A stretch of DNA of 64,000 nucleotides from Micromonospora mirobrigensis (GCF_900091555.1 NZ_FMCX01000001.1:1364001-1428000); one strand, 5' to 3'. Positions 54,398-63,107 are shown, counted from the first letter of the stretch. Made by a program: numbers and translations. Notes: generated from the letters alone by a model not told the origin.

Positions 54398-54471
54398 CCC
54401 CTCATCCTGGCACCGCCCCGCCAGCCCGGTGGGCAATCCCCACGACTCGTCGCAGGGCGGCGACGCAGGGT

Positions 54472-54521
54472 GTTAACAGGGGGCCCTTCCTATACGAAAG
54501 GCGTTAACAGGGGGCCCTTCC
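54472..54521. repeat. GTTAAC/GGGGCCCC element, direct-pair form (copy E)
   Basis: GTTAACAGGGGGCCCTTCC occurs twice, exactly, at 54472-54490 and 54503-54521, with a 12-base spacer. It lies between divergent genes, which rules out a pure terminator role for the family. Confidence 0.92.
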
Positions 54522-54596
54522 TTCTCTCCGGGCGGCCGGCCGACGCAGCCCGTACGGTGGGTGGAGCAGCCGCCCGCCGAGATCCAGGGAGGGAAG

Positions 54597-54809
54597 ATGG
54601 GTCAGCCCGACGAGGACTTCACCCCGAGCGACCACCTCGCTCCGGAGGAGCGGGGCCTGGAGGCGGAGCCGGCCGACGCGGTCGAGCAGGCCACCTCCAC
54701 CGACCCCGGCGACGTCGAGCCCGAGCCGTACCGGGGCCTGGAGGTCGACGACTGGGACGCCCTGGAGCAGGCCCGGGTGGTCACCGGCGACGAGGACGAC
54801 TACCGCTGA
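54597..54809 (+). CDS. Small acidic conserved protein
   Basis: The 70-residue product is very acidic (Asp/Glu over 30 percent): MGQPDEDFTPSDHLAPEERG, ending VDDWDALEQARVVTGDEDDYR. GGGAGGGAAG precedes the ATG. It is soluble and probably disordered, and was not recognised as a known family. Confidence 0.65.
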   Translation: MGQPDEDFTPSDHLAPEERGLEAEPADAVEQATSTDPGDVEPEPYRGLEVDDWDALEQARVVTGDEDDYR

Positions 54810-54818
54810 CCGGCGCGC

Positions 54819-54846
54819 CCGGCCCCGCCCTGCCGGGCGGGACCGG
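54819..54846. terminator. Terminator hairpin between convergent genes
   Basis: A 12-bp stem with one mismatch (core CCCGCCC/GGGCGGG, loop TGCC) lies between the small acidic gene and the LCP gene. Confidence 0.6.
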
Positions 54847-54854
54847 TTCGAGGG

Positions 54855-55913
54855 TCAGTCCAGCGGGTTGACCCACCTGGGGTTCGCGGCCGTCCAGGCG
54901 GCCAGCCGGTCCGCGCGGAGCGCGGCGAAGAAGGCCGGCGCCGACCGGTCGAGCGCCACCCCGCCCGGCCGCCCTGCGGCGAGACCGGCCGGCACGGAGA
55001 CCGCCACCGGTTCGGCCCGGGCCGCCGTCGCGCCCAGCGTGAGCAACTGCGGCAGGGTCGACCGGCCGGTCTCGGCGACCAGACCGCCGTCCAGCTCCCG
55101 CAGCAGCGACCCGAGCAGCACCGGATTGTCGAGCACACCCCGCTGGTCGATCCGGTGCAGCAGCGCGGCGGCGTAGCGCTGGGCGTTGCGGTCCCGGTCC
55201 AGGCCGCCCGACGGCAGCCCGTACCGCTGGCGGAGCAGGTCCACCGAGGCCGGACCGTCGAGGTGCTGGCAGCCGGCCGGGAAGACCCGGCGGGTGTGCG
55301 CCGAGGGGATCCGCCGGTCCAGGCAGACGTCCACCCCGCCCACCGCGTCGGTGAGCGTCCGCAGCACCGGGTACGTGAGCACCGCGCCGGCGTCGAGGCG
55401 TACGCCGGTCAGGTCGGTCACCGCCCGGCGGGTGGCCGCGTAGCCGGCGCGCAGGTCGGCCCGGTCCGCCCCGGCGGCGAAGGTCGCGTTCAACTTCTCG
55501 GCGCCCGACCCGCGCCCGGCGACCGGCAGGTCCCGGGGCACCGAGATCAGATAGAGCCGGCTCCGGTCGGCGGGAATGTGCACGATCAGGACCGAGTCGG
55601 CGCGCGACGGGCTGGAGTCGTCCGCCGCGTCCACCCCGAGCAGCAGCACGTTCAGCGCTTCGGTGGGAGTGTCGGACGTCGGGTGCCCGGCCAACAGCGG
55701 CGCCTCGGCCGGCCGGTCACCGAGGGTGCGTAGCTGCGGCACGCCCAGCCCGAGCACGCCGAGCAGGGCCAGCGCCGCCCCGGCCACGGCGGCTCCCCGC
55801 CGACGGCGGCGGCGGCGGGCCACCAGCCGGTCGATCGCCGCCCGTACCGGCCCGGTGGGCGGGGTCGACGGTTCGTGCCGGGCGAACGCGGCACGCAGCT
55901 CTTCCTCGGTCAT
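54855..55913 (-). CDS. LytR-CpsA-Psr (LCP) family protein
   Basis: The 352-residue product has a short cytoplasmic N-terminus (MTEEELRAAFARHEPSTPP...), a membrane helix (GAAVAGAALALLGVLGLGV, about residues 38-56) and the extracytoplasmic LCP domain: NVLLLGVDAADDSSPSRADSVLIVHIPADRSRLYLISVPRDLPV, then EKLNATFAAG and VGGVDVCLDRRI. The conserved Arg and Asp residues of LCP ligases are present. LCP proteins attach glycopolymers to peptidoglycan. Its ATG overlaps the stop of the sigma-factor gene (TGATG). Confidence 0.88.
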   Translation of the reverse strand: MTEEELRAAFARHEPSTPPTGPVRAAIDRLVARRRRRRRGAAVAGAALALLGVLGLGVPQLRTLGDRPAEAPLLAGHPTSDTPTEALNVLLLGVDAADDSSPSRADSVLIVHIPADRSRLYLISVPRDLPVAGRGSGAEKLNATFAAGADRADLRAGYAATRRAVTDLTGVRLDAGAVLTYPVLRTLTDAVGGVDVCLDRRIPSAHTRRVFPAGCQHLDGPASVDLLRQRYGLPSGGLDRDRNAQRYAAALLHRIDQRGVLDNPVLLGSLLRELDGGLVAETGRSTLPQLLTLGATAARAEPVAVSVPAGLAAGRPGGVALDRSAPAFFAALRADRLAAWTAANPRWVNPLD

Positions 55914-56395
55914 CAGCAAGCCTCCGCGTATGTGGCCCGGAGCGTGGCGAGGGCACGGGAGATGGACGATCGGACGGTCCCCACCGCGCAGCCGAGGATC
56001 TCGGCGATCTCCGCGTCGGGCAGGTCCTCGTAGTAACGCAGCACCAGCGTGGCCCGCTGGCGGCGCGGCAGCCGGGACAGCCAGTCCCACACCTCGTCGC
56101 GGTCCACCGCGGACTGCGCGTGGTCCGTGGGCGCCGGCGGGCCGTCGTCCGGCTCGCCGCGCAGCAGCACCCGACGCACCCAGGAGCCGCGCCGCCAGTC
56201 GACGAACTGGTTGGTCAACATCCGGCGTACGTACCGCTCGGGCGAGTCGGCCCGGGCGATCCGGCGCCAGTTCAGCTGGGCCCGCACCATGGTGTCCTGC
56301 ACCAGGTCCTGCGCCTGGTGCGGATCGCCGGTCAGCATGACCGCGTACCGCAGCAGCGCGGCCAGTCGCGCGTCGGCGAATTCCTCGTACGTCAC
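55913..56395 (-). CDS. SigE-family ECF-like RNA polymerase sigma factor
   Basis: The 160-residue product starts at a GTG (VTYEEFADARLAALLRYAVMLTGDPHQAQDLVQDTMVRAQLNW, region 2). It has region 4 with LSRLPRRQRATLVLRYYEDLPDAEIAEILGCAVGTVRSSISRALATLR. The length and pattern match the actinobacterial SigE-family (SigE-like ECF41-independent) group. GGAGG lies 4 bases before the start. It is coupled to the LCP gene, so it may control or be controlled through the envelope. Confidence 0.9.
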   Translation of the reverse strand: MTYEEFADARLAALLRYAVMLTGDPHQAQDLVQDTMVRAQLNWRRIARADSPERYVRRMLTNQFVDWRRGSWVRRVLLRGEPDDGPPAPTDHAQSAVDRDEVWDWLSRLPRRQRATLVLRYYEDLPDAEIAEILGCAVGTVRSSISRALATLRATYAEAC

Positions 56396-56572
56396 TGCAC
56401 CTCCCGGTGTCCCGACCGGATGACGGGCGCGGCTGCCCGGAACATTGCATTCGACACCGGTCAACCTTTTGGCCAGTCCCCGGCGCGGGAGGGGCGAACG
56501 GGTCCCCGAACCGCTTAAGGATCTCCTAAGCTGCGCTGGTTGCCTCGGCATCCCTTCTGGAGGAACCCCCAC

Positions 56573-58183
56573 ATGCACCCGCACCCGAACCGGCGTTGGC
56601 TGGCGGGGCTGGTCGTCGCAGGCGGGCTCGTCGCCGCCTCCGCCCTGCCCGCCGCCGCCGCCCCCGCTCCGGCGCCGATCCCCAACCTGCTCGCGCAGGA
56701 CGTCAAGCTGTACGCCAACGACGTCGTCCTCGCGCCGGGCGGCCCGGGCAAGGACGTGGAGCTCTACGCGCTGACCGAGGGGCTCACCGAGTACACCGTC
56801 AAGGTGGACAGCAGCGCCGTCGCCGGCTTCGCCGAGCTGGGCAAGCCGTACCCGGACGAGGCATCGTGCACCACGGCCGGCGCGATCCTGACCTGCACCA
56901 TCAAGAACAGCGACGACCCGGATGCCGGCCTGTTCTCCCTCCCGGTCAGCGCCCCGGCGACCGCGAAGGTCGGGCAGCGGGGTGACCTGGCCTTCACCGT
57001 CACCGCCCCGGGCGCCGGCACCGCGACGTTCCGCTCCACCGTCACGGTCGGCGAGGGTGTCGACCTGGCGGCCGGCAAGGACGTCAACCTCAAGGGTGCG
57101 CCCGGTGCCACGGTCGCGGCCCCGCTGACCCTGACCAACGCGGGCGACCGCGCCGTCGACGGCGCGGTCCTGCTGGTCTTCGCCGGCTACAACTTCGCCC
57201 CGTCCCAGCGCTACCAGAACTGCGAGTACGCGGCCGAGGGCCCGCTGGACAACACCTTCGCCTGCACCTTCGACGGCAAGGTCGCGCCGGGTGAGACCCG
57301 GACCGTCGACTCGTCGTTCAGCTTCACCGTCCCGCCGGACGCCCCGGCGCCGAACAGCGACTTCGGCTTCTTCGCCTGGCTGACCAAGGCCGACTGGCAG
57401 GAGCTCCGCGACGGTTTCGGCGTGTTCGGCAACGCGCAGGCGAAGGGCGCCACCGGCACGCTGAAGCTGGAGACGCCGCGGACCGCGCAGGCCAACCCGC
57501 AGACCGACACCGACCTGGACAACAACGCGGCCGGCCTGACCATCGAGGTCACCGGCAAGCAGGCGGCGGACGTGGCCGCGGTGGGCGCCACCGGCAAGGG
57601 CGTGCTGCGCAGCACCGTCCAGACGACGGTCGGCTTCCTCAACCGGGGCCCGGCGGCGGTCAACGTGAGCGGCGACAACGCCCTGTGGGTCCTCGCCAAG
57701 GTCACCGTGCCGGTGGGCGCCACCGCGGTGCAGGTGCCGGACGAGTGCTTCCCGGCGGACAAGGGCGGCAGCGGCGACGGTGAGACCGTGACCGGCAAGT
57801 CGGCGTACTACTGCTTCAGCCCGGAGGTCGTCGGCCGGGACGCGAAGGCGGAGTTCCGGTTCGGGTTCCGCATCGACAAGGCCGGCCCGTTGACCGGTGC
57901 GGTCGAGCTGGCCACCGGCTTCGACGAGATGTTCCAGGGCGACCTGAACCCGGCCAACGACAAGGCCTCGATCGTGCTCAACCCGGCGCCCGCCGCCAGC
58001 CCGACCCCGAGCACCGGTGGCACCGCCGCCCCGAGTGACGGTGCGGGCGGCGGCCAGGGCGGTGGCCTGCCGGTCACCGGCACCCCGGCCGGCCTGATCG
58101 CCGGCATCGGCGGTCTGCTGCTGGTGGCCGGCGCGGCCGGCTACCTGGTGGCGAAGCGCCGCCGGACCCGCTTCGTCGCCTGA
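56573..58183 (+). CDS. LPXTG-type cell-wall-anchored surface protein
   Basis: The 536-residue product has a signal peptide (cleaved after AAAA, about residue 30), then about 460 residues of all-beta repeats (blocks with TLTNAGDRAVDGAVLLVFAGYN and GFLNRGPAAVNVSGDNALWV are of the DUF11/CARDB type). A short Pro/Ser/Gly linker leads to the sorting signal LPVTG (about residue 499), a hydrophobic helix and a KRRRTRFVA tail. Sortase should link it to peptidoglycan. GGAGG precedes the ATG. No sortase gene lies in the window. Confidence 0.88.
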   Translation: MHPHPNRRWLAGLVVAGGLVAASALPAAAAPAPAPIPNLLAQDVKLYANDVVLAPGGPGKDVELYALTEGLTEYTVKVDSSAVAGFAELGKPYPDEASCTTAGAILTCTIKNSDDPDAGLFSLPVSAPATAKVGQRGDLAFTVTAPGAGTATFRSTVTVGEGVDLAAGKDVNLKGAPGATVAAPLTLTNAGDRAVDGAVLLVFAGYNFAPSQRYQNCEYAAEGPLDNTFACTFDGKVAPGETRTVDSSFSFTVPPDAPAPNSDFGFFAWLTKADWQELRDGFGVFGNAQAKGATGTLKLETPRTAQANPQTDTDLDNNAAGLTIEVTGKQAADVAAVGATGKGVLRSTVQTTVGFLNRGPAAVNVSGDNALWVLAKVTVPVGATAVQVPDECFPADKGGSGDGETVTGKSAYYCFSPEVVGRDAKAEFRFGFRIDKAGPLTGAVELATGFDEMFQGDLNPANDKASIVLNPAPAASPTPSTGGTAAPSDGAGGGQGGGLPVTGTPAGLIAGIGGLLLVAGAAGYLVAKRRRTRFVA

Positions 58184-58197
58184 CCCACTCCCCACCC

Positions 58198-58240
58198 GAC
58201 GCAGCCCCGTCGGCCCGCACCGGGCCGGCGGGGCTGCGTC
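58198..58240 (+). terminator. Terminator hairpin after the LPXTG gene
   Basis: GACGCAGCCCCG pairs with CGGGGCTGCGTC over 12 bp, with further pairing GGCCCG/CGGGCC inside. Confidence 0.8.
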
Positions 58241-58338
58241 GTGACACAGCGCCGGTCAGCGGACCGGAAAGCCGCCACCCGTCGCGACCGGGTGCGGGCC
58301 GGTCGGGGCCTGAGCGGGACCGGGGTCGCGTACCCTTT

Positions 58339-59295
58339 GTGGCCGTGGACACAGCAGAGAAGACCCGGGTGATCTCGGAGAGCGTCGCCCTGAACCCGCT
58401 CGACCCCAAGGATCTGTTGCACACCTTCGGGTTGATCGGCGTCTGGGTGATCCTCTTCGCCGAGACGGGTCTGCTCGTCGGCTTCTTCTTCCCGGGCGAC
58501 TCGCTGCTCTTCCTGGCCGGGGTGGCCGCCTCGCCGGTCGCCGACGCGATGTTCGGTGACGGCACCCGGATCTCGCTGGCGGGCCTGCTGATCGGCGGCC
58601 CGATCTGCGCCATCCTGGGCGCGCAGCTGGGGCACTGGCTGGGTGCCCACTACGGTCGCCGGATGTTCGAGCGGCCCAACTCCCGGCTGTTCAAGCAGGA
58701 GTACGTGGACAAGGCCGAGTACTACTTCAAGAAGTTCGGCCCGGCCAAGGCCGTGGTGCTGGCCCGCTTCATCCCGATCGTGCGGACCTTCCTCAACCCG
58801 GTCGCCGGGGTGCTGGGGATGCCGGCCCGGCAGTTCCTGATCTGGAACATCGTCGGCGCGATCCTCTGGGTGGACGGCATCCTGCTGATCGGCTACCTGC
58901 TCGCCGAGCAGATCTACAACGCCATCGGCGACAAGATCGACCGGTACATCCTGCCGGTGGTGGCGGTGATCATCCTGATCTCGGTGCTGCCGATCTTCTT
59001 CGAGTTCCTCCGGGACCGCCGGGCCCGCAAGCGCGGCGAGGCGGTCGCGGTGGTCGCGGCGGCCAGCGCGGCCGGTGCGGTCGACGCCGTCCGGGACGCC
59101 TTCGACCACGGCGAGCACCACCGGCACGAGGCGCCGCGGGAGCAGGGCCGAGGCACCGTGTACGGCCGCCCGCAGCAGACCCCGCAGCCCGGCCACGACC
59201 AGCCGGGGCACGACCAGCCCGGCTACGGCCAGCCGACCCAGGGTTACGAGGGGCAGTCCGACCCGCGGCGCCCGGAGCACGGCCAGGGCTGGTAG
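58339..59295 (+). CDS. DedA/VTT-domain membrane protein with a Gln/Pro/His-rich tail
   Basis: The 318-residue product carries the DedA pattern: FGLIGVWVILFAETGLLVGFFFPGDSLLFLAGVAAS, GAQLGHWLGAHYGRRMF, KKFGPAKAVVLARFIPIVRTFLNPVAGVLGMPARQFLIWNIVGAILWVDGILLIGYLLAEQI, plus one more helix (YILPVVAVIILISVLPIFFEFL). A cytoplasmic tail of about 80 residues follows, rich in His, Gln, Pro and Gly (GHDQPGHDQPGYGQP). It probably moves phospholipids or lipid carriers. It starts at a GTG; a second GTG two codons later is possible. Confidence 0.9.
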   Translation: MAVDTAEKTRVISESVALNPLDPKDLLHTFGLIGVWVILFAETGLLVGFFFPGDSLLFLAGVAASPVADAMFGDGTRISLAGLLIGGPICAILGAQLGHWLGAHYGRRMFERPNSRLFKQEYVDKAEYYFKKFGPAKAVVLARFIPIVRTFLNPVAGVLGMPARQFLIWNIVGAILWVDGILLIGYLLAEQIYNAIGDKIDRYILPVVAVIILISVLPIFFEFLRDRRARKRGEAVAVVAAASAAGAVDAVRDAFDHGEHHRHEAPREQGRGTVYGRPQQTPQPGHDQPGHDQPGYGQPTQGYEGQSDPRRPEHGQGW

Positions 59296-59302
59296 CGCGT
59301 AC

Positions 59303-59342
59303 GCCGATGGCCGGGTTCCCTGGTGGGGACCCGGCCATCGGC
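59303..59342 (+). terminator. Terminator hairpin after the DedA gene
   Basis: GCCGATGGCCGGGT pairs with ACCCGGCCATCGGC over 14 bp, 8 bases after the stop. Confidence 0.8.
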
Positions 59343-59479
59343 AACCCCGGCCGGCAGCCCGGCGGGGTCAGGTCAGTGACGCCGCCCGCGGACGGGCAGG
59401 CGTCATCGCCCGGTGGTGGCGCCACCCCTTGCTCGCCACCCGACACCGCCCCGGCGCGGGACGGCCCGGACCGTTCGCG

Positions 59480-59857
59480 TCAGCGGGCCTTCTTGGTGGC
59501 CCGCTTGCGCGGCGGGGTGAGCAGGTCCGCGATCGTGGCGATCGCGGAGGGCACCAGTCGGTAGTACGCCCACACACCACGCTTCTCCCGCTCCAGCAAG
59601 CCGGCCTCGGTGAGGATACGAAGGTGGTGGCTGACCGTCGGCTGGGAGAGGCCGAGCGGCGCGGTCAGGTCGCACACGCACGCTTCGCCCTCGGGGGCCG
59701 ACTGGATCAGGCTGAGCAGGCGGAGCCGCGCGGGATCCGCGAGGGCCTTCAGGACCCCCGCGAGCCGCTCGGCATCGGCACGTTCGATCGGCTCGCCGGC
59801 AAGCGGCGAGATCTGAGGCATGGTCATTTCAGCCAACGCAGTTCCCACGAATTCCAT
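59480..59857 (-). CDS. ArsR family metalloregulator-like repressor
   Basis: The 125-residue product has the winged helix of ArsR/SmtB: ERLAGVLKALADPARLRLLSLIQSAPEGEACVCDLTAPLGLSQPTVSHHLRILTEAGLLEREKRGVWAYYRLVP. CVCDL is the alpha-3 metal site of ArsR-type proteins (as in E. coli ArsR ELCVCDL), so As(III)/Sb(III) or a similar soft metal is a plausible signal. Start choices at 59857, 59827 and 59821 are all possible. It lies just downstream of pyrE, with no ars genes near. Confidence 0.9.
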   Translation of the reverse strand: MEFVGTALAEMTMPQISPLAGEPIERADAERLAGVLKALADPARLRLLSLIQSAPEGEACVCDLTAPLGLSQPTVSHHLRILTEAGLLEREKRGVWAYYRLVPSAIATIADLLTPPRKRATKKAR

Positions 59858-59914
59858 CCTTCCACCAGCACCATCGATCTGCCTGCATATCGGCAAATCC
59901 GAATCGGCAAACTT

Positions 59915-60454
59915 TTACGCCAGAAGGCCGAGGTCAGCCAACGTATAGGCCGCCAGATAAGGCAGTCCGGCGGCTCGCACCGCGTCGCCGGCTCCTCGAT
60001 CAACAATAACGGCCACGCCCACCACCTCGGCCCCGGCCTCTCGAAGGGCCTCGACGGCGGTCAACACACTGCCGCCGGTGGTCGAGGTGTCCTCGACCGC
60101 CAGCACCCGACGACCGGCCACGTCCGGACCCTCGATCCGCCGCTGCAAGCCGTGCGCCTTGCCCGCCTTGCGGACCACGAACGCGTCCAGCGGCTGGTCG
60201 GCGGCGGAGGCCGCGTGCAGCATCGACAGCGCCACCGGGTCGGCGCCCAACGTCAGGCCACCGACGGCGTCGTACTCCCAGTCGGCGGTCAACTCCCGCA
60301 TCACCCGACCGACCAGCGGCGCGGCGAGGTGATGGAGCGTGACCCGACGCAGATCGACGTACCAGTCCGCCTCGCGGCCGGAGGAGAGCACCACCCGACC
60401 GTGCACGACAGCCAGGTCAGCAATGAATTTACGCAGGTCGTCGCGGTCCCCCAT
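59915..60454 (-). CDS. pyrE: Orotate phosphoribosyltransferase
   Basis: The 179-residue product converts orotate to OMP with PRPP. The PRPP motif is VLAVEDTSTTGGSVLTAVEAL. GGLTLGADPVALSMLHAA and VRKAGKAHGLQRRIEG are family blocks (the Lys of the flexible loop is in the latter). The ATG giving MGDRDDLRKF fits the family N-terminus. The rest of the pyrimidine genes are elsewhere. Confidence 0.94.
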   Translation of the reverse strand: MGDRDDLRKFIADLAVVHGRVVLSSGREADWYVDLRRVTLHHLAAPLVGRVMRELTADWEYDAVGGLTLGADPVALSMLHAASAADQPLDAFVVRKAGKAHGLQRRIEGPDVAGRRVLAVEDTSTTGGSVLTAVEALREAGAEVVGVAVIVDRGAGDAVRAAGLPYLAAYTLADLGLLA

Positions 60455-60628
60455 GGCGATGAGGGTACTGCTCAACTCTGGGAGCCGTGTGCGGGGTCCA
60501 CCCGGGTCAACCCTGCGGGCGACCGATGGGTGACGATGTACGACTACCGTGTGCAACCGGGCCGGCATGTGCCAACCGGGTACGGCGTCCCGCCGGGGAG
60601 GCGGCCGGCGTACCGACCCCGGTCAGGA

Positions 60629-61432
60629 TCACTGACCGTCGATCCGTCCGCGGATGTCCCGCGTCACCCGGTGCAGCAGCCACTGCGGGGCGTGCCGCAG
60701 CCCCGCCACGGCCGCCTTGTACTTCCACGAGGGAACGCTCACCAACTTGCCTTTACGCAGGTCACGAAGGGCTTCGTCGACCACGTCGTCGGCCCGGAGC
60801 CAGGCGGCGGCGGGGATGCCGGACATGTCGATGCCGGCCCGGTCGTGGAACTCGGTACGCGTGTAGCCGGGGCAGAGCGCCATCACGCGTACGCCGAACG
60901 GGCGGGCGGACTGGCCGACGGACTCGCTGAAGTTGGTCACCCATGCCTTGCTGGCCGGGTAGGTCGAACCGGGCGCGATGGCTCCGAAACCGGCAACCGA
61001 AGAGACATTTATCACTGCCCCGTGCCGCCGCCGGGTCATCTGCTGAAGGGCGGCGAGGCTCAGTCGCAGCACCGCGTGCACGTTGAGCCGGAGCAGCCGG
61101 CTCTCGTCCTCGGCGGTGGAGCGCAGGAACGGCCGGTTGAGGCTGATCCCGGCGTTGTTCACCAGCAGGTCGACCGGTGGCTGCGCGGCGAGCCGCCCCT
61201 CGACGGTGGCGCAACCGTCGTCGGTGGACAGGTCGGCGGGGAGGGTGACCACCTGCCGCCCGTACCGGGAGGTCAGCTCGGTGGCCGTGGCGTCGAGCCG
61301 GGCGGCGTCCCGGGCCACCAGCACCAGGTGCCAGCCGTCGGCGGCCAGCCGGCGGGCGAACGCCGCGCCGATGCCGGCGGTCGCGCCGGTGATCAGCGCC
61401 CACCGCTCGGTGGTGGGGTCCTCGGTCGTCAC
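60629..61432 (-). CDS. Short-chain dehydrogenase/reductase
   Basis: The 267-residue product has the SDR pattern: ALITGATAGIGAAFARRLAADGWHLVLVARDAARL (NADP type, with Arg after the second strand), LVNNAGISLNRPF, INVSSVAGFGAIAPGSTYPASKAWVTNFSES (Ser, Tyr and Lys) and VMALCPGYTRTEFHDR. The substrate is unknown, but the group (YqjQ/DltE-like) is typical of actinobacteria. It lies upstream of pyrE with a gap of about 170 bases that shows no gene. Confidence 0.92.
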   Translation of the reverse strand: MTTEDPTTERWALITGATAGIGAAFARRLAADGWHLVLVARDAARLDATATELTSRYGRQVVTLPADLSTDDGCATVEGRLAAQPPVDLLVNNAGISLNRPFLRSTAEDESRLLRLNVHAVLRLSLAALQQMTRRRHGAVINVSSVAGFGAIAPGSTYPASKAWVTNFSESVGQSARPFGVRVMALCPGYTRTEFHDRAGIDMSGIPAAAWLRADDVVDEALRDLRKGKLVSVPSWKYKAAVAGLRHAPQWLLHRVTRDIRGRIDGQ

Positions 61433-61441
61433 GGGCGGTCC

Positions 61442-62050
61442 TCAGCGGGGCGGGAACGGGGGCGTCACCGGCGGGGCGGCCGGTGCCCGGCGACCGCCGA
61501 ACCAGGCGTTCGCGGCCGGCACGGCCAGCAGCGCGGCCACCACAACGTAGCCGAGCGCCTGGGCAACGGAAAGCCCCGCGTTGACCGGAATCCACCACGA
61601 CGGGTACGCGTCGCCGACCAGGCCCAGCAGGTCGCCGCTGACCCGTCCGCCGCCCAGCCGCAGCGGCGCCGCCCGCTCGCCCACCACCGCGGCGACGCTG
61701 CAACATCCGCAGAGCAGGCCCAGCCCGCACACCACCCAGGTCGCCACCCGCGCGCCCCGACGCCCGGCCAGCAGGCCGACGATCAGGCCGACGAGGAGCA
61801 GGGCGGCCAGCACCGTCACCACCGCCGACAGCACGGCGGAGACGCGGATCAGGGTGACCACGGTGTCGACCTCGTCGGGCCGGGCCGTGGTGGCACCGGC
61901 CGCGCTCCGGAACTCCTCGACGGTGCCGCCGAGGACGACCAGGGTGGTGACCGCGTAGGCGAGCGCGCCGGCCACCATCAGCGCCAGCACCGCCGCCGCC
62001 AGGGTCACCGCCGCGGGTCGGCGGACCGGCGCGACCTCGGGGTACGACAC
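61442..62050 (-). CDS. Four-helix membrane protein with a short Pro tail (paralogue a)
   Basis: The 202-residue product has membrane segments at about 13-40, 66-92, 98-116 and 152-178. A Cys-rich stretch is in the third (GLGLLCGCCSVAAVV). The C-terminus is PAAPPVTPPFPPR. GGAGGGATC lies before the GTG. It has the same plan as the gene upstream, and is 9 bases from the SDR gene, so they may be co-transcribed. Confidence 0.8.
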   Translation of the reverse strand: MSYPEVAPVRRPAAVTLAAAVLALMVAGALAYAVTTLVVLGGTVEEFRSAAGATTARPDEVDTVVTLIRVSAVLSAVVTVLAALLLVGLIVGLLAGRRGARVATWVVCGLGLLCGCCSVAAVVGERAAPLRLGGGRVSGDLLGLVGDAYPSWWIPVNAGLSVAQALGYVVVAALLAVPAANAWFGGRRAPAAPPVTPPFPPR

Positions 62051-62122
62051 GACTGATCCCTCCGGTAGGCGTCGGGTTGCAACCTACTCGGAGGGATCGT
62101 CGGCGTCGCGCTTATCGGTGCG

Positions 62123-63025
62123 TCAGCTTCCGGCCGGCCGCTCCGGGTCCGGCCGGTCGGTCGGCGGCTGGTCCGGACCGGACGGGGGCGCGGCCGGCGG
62201 CTGCCACTGCTCGTGCCCCTGCGGCTGACCAGGCTGACCAGGCTGCCCGGGTGCCGGCGGCCAGCCCGGCTGGCCGGCTTCCGGCTGGCCCGGCTGCCCC
62301 GGGTACGACGGCTGCCCCGGGTACGACGGCTGCCCCGGCTGCGGGTAGCCCGGGTAACCCGGCTGCCCCGGCTGACCACCCTGCGGATAACCAGGCTGAC
62401 CGGCCTGCGGGTAGCCCGGGTAGCCCGGCGCGGGCGGCTCCCAACCGTGCTTGGGCTTGCGGAAGAACTCGTTGGCCTGCGGCATGGCGAGCAGGACCAG
62501 CGCCGCGAGCAGGCTGAGCAGGGCGAGCACGCCGAGCAGGGTGCTGACCGGCTGGACCCAGGAGGGCAGCGCCTCCTCCAGCCGGCGCTGGATCTCCTCG
62601 GAGCTGGGCATGTTGCCGTCGCCGGAGGCGCCGCTGCTGTTGATGAAGCCGCCCGACGCGTTGCTGACCAGGCCGCCACCGGTGCAGCAGACCATGATGC
62701 CGCCGAGCACCCAGGTGGTGATCCGGGCGCCGTTGCGGCCCCGGTTGTTGAGCAGCGCCAGCACGACCAGGGCGATCGCGATCAGCAGCACCAGGATCGC
62801 GCCGCCGATGCTGGCGGCGAAGGCGATGTCGCCGACCGCCTCGGCGCCCTCCACGTTGCTGCCGGAGTAGGCGTCCTTGAGCACTTCGCGGACCTTGCCG
62901 GCGGTGGTGAGGCTGATGATCAGGTTGATCAGCTCGATGGCGGCCACCGCCATCAGCAGGTAACTCGAAATCGTCACGACGGACGGCCGCACCCGGGCCG
63001 GTGGTGTGCTGTGGGAATCGACCAC
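62123..63025 (-). CDS. Four-helix membrane protein with a Gly/Pro/Gln-rich tail (paralogue b)
   Basis: The 300-residue product has four membrane helices in the first 190 residues, including a Cys pair in the third ([11 protein letters not shown]). A cytoplasmic tail of about 110 residues follows, made of PGYPQ and GQPGQP repeats. The topology and spacing match the neighbouring 202-residue protein, indicating a tandem pair of one family. GGAAGGAG lies before the GTG. No function is known. Confidence 0.82.
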   Translation of the reverse strand: MVDSHSTPPARVRPSVVTISSYLLMAVAAIELINLIISLTTAGKVREVLKDAYSGSNVEGAEAVGDIAFAASIGGAILVLLIAIALVVLALLNNRGRNGARITTWVLGGIMVCCTGGGLVSNASGGFINSSGASGDGNMPSSEEIQRRLEEALPSWVQPVSTLLGVLALLSLLAALVLLAMPQANEFFRKPKHGWEPPAPGYPGYPQAGQPGYPQGGQPGQPGYPGYPQPGQPSYPGQPSYPGQPGQPEAGQPGWPPAPGQPGQPGQPQGHEQWQPPAAPPSGPDQPPTDRPDPERPAGS

Positions 63026-63107
63026 GATTCTCCTTCCCTAGATCGCGCCCACACCGTATCGACCGGGGGCCAGCGGGGCACGACGGAAGGAGCGGACCCG
63101 CCGGGGA

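Noticed and set aside
60533..60640. A short reading frame MYDYRVQPGRHVPTGYGVPPG between pyrE and the SDR gene
   Set aside because: It looks gene-like at first, but it continues antisense into the SDR gene, has no clear ribosome site and matches no family.
59075..62056. A 993-codon open frame on the plus strand over ArsR, pyrE and SDR genes
   Set aside because: It lacks a ribosome site, crosses several well-supported minus-strand genes and has Arg/His/Gly shadow composition.
62075..62095. CCTACTCGGAGGGAT as a third TetR operator
   Set aside because: Only the left half matches the operator; the right half is missing and the match includes a ribosome-site-like GGAGG.
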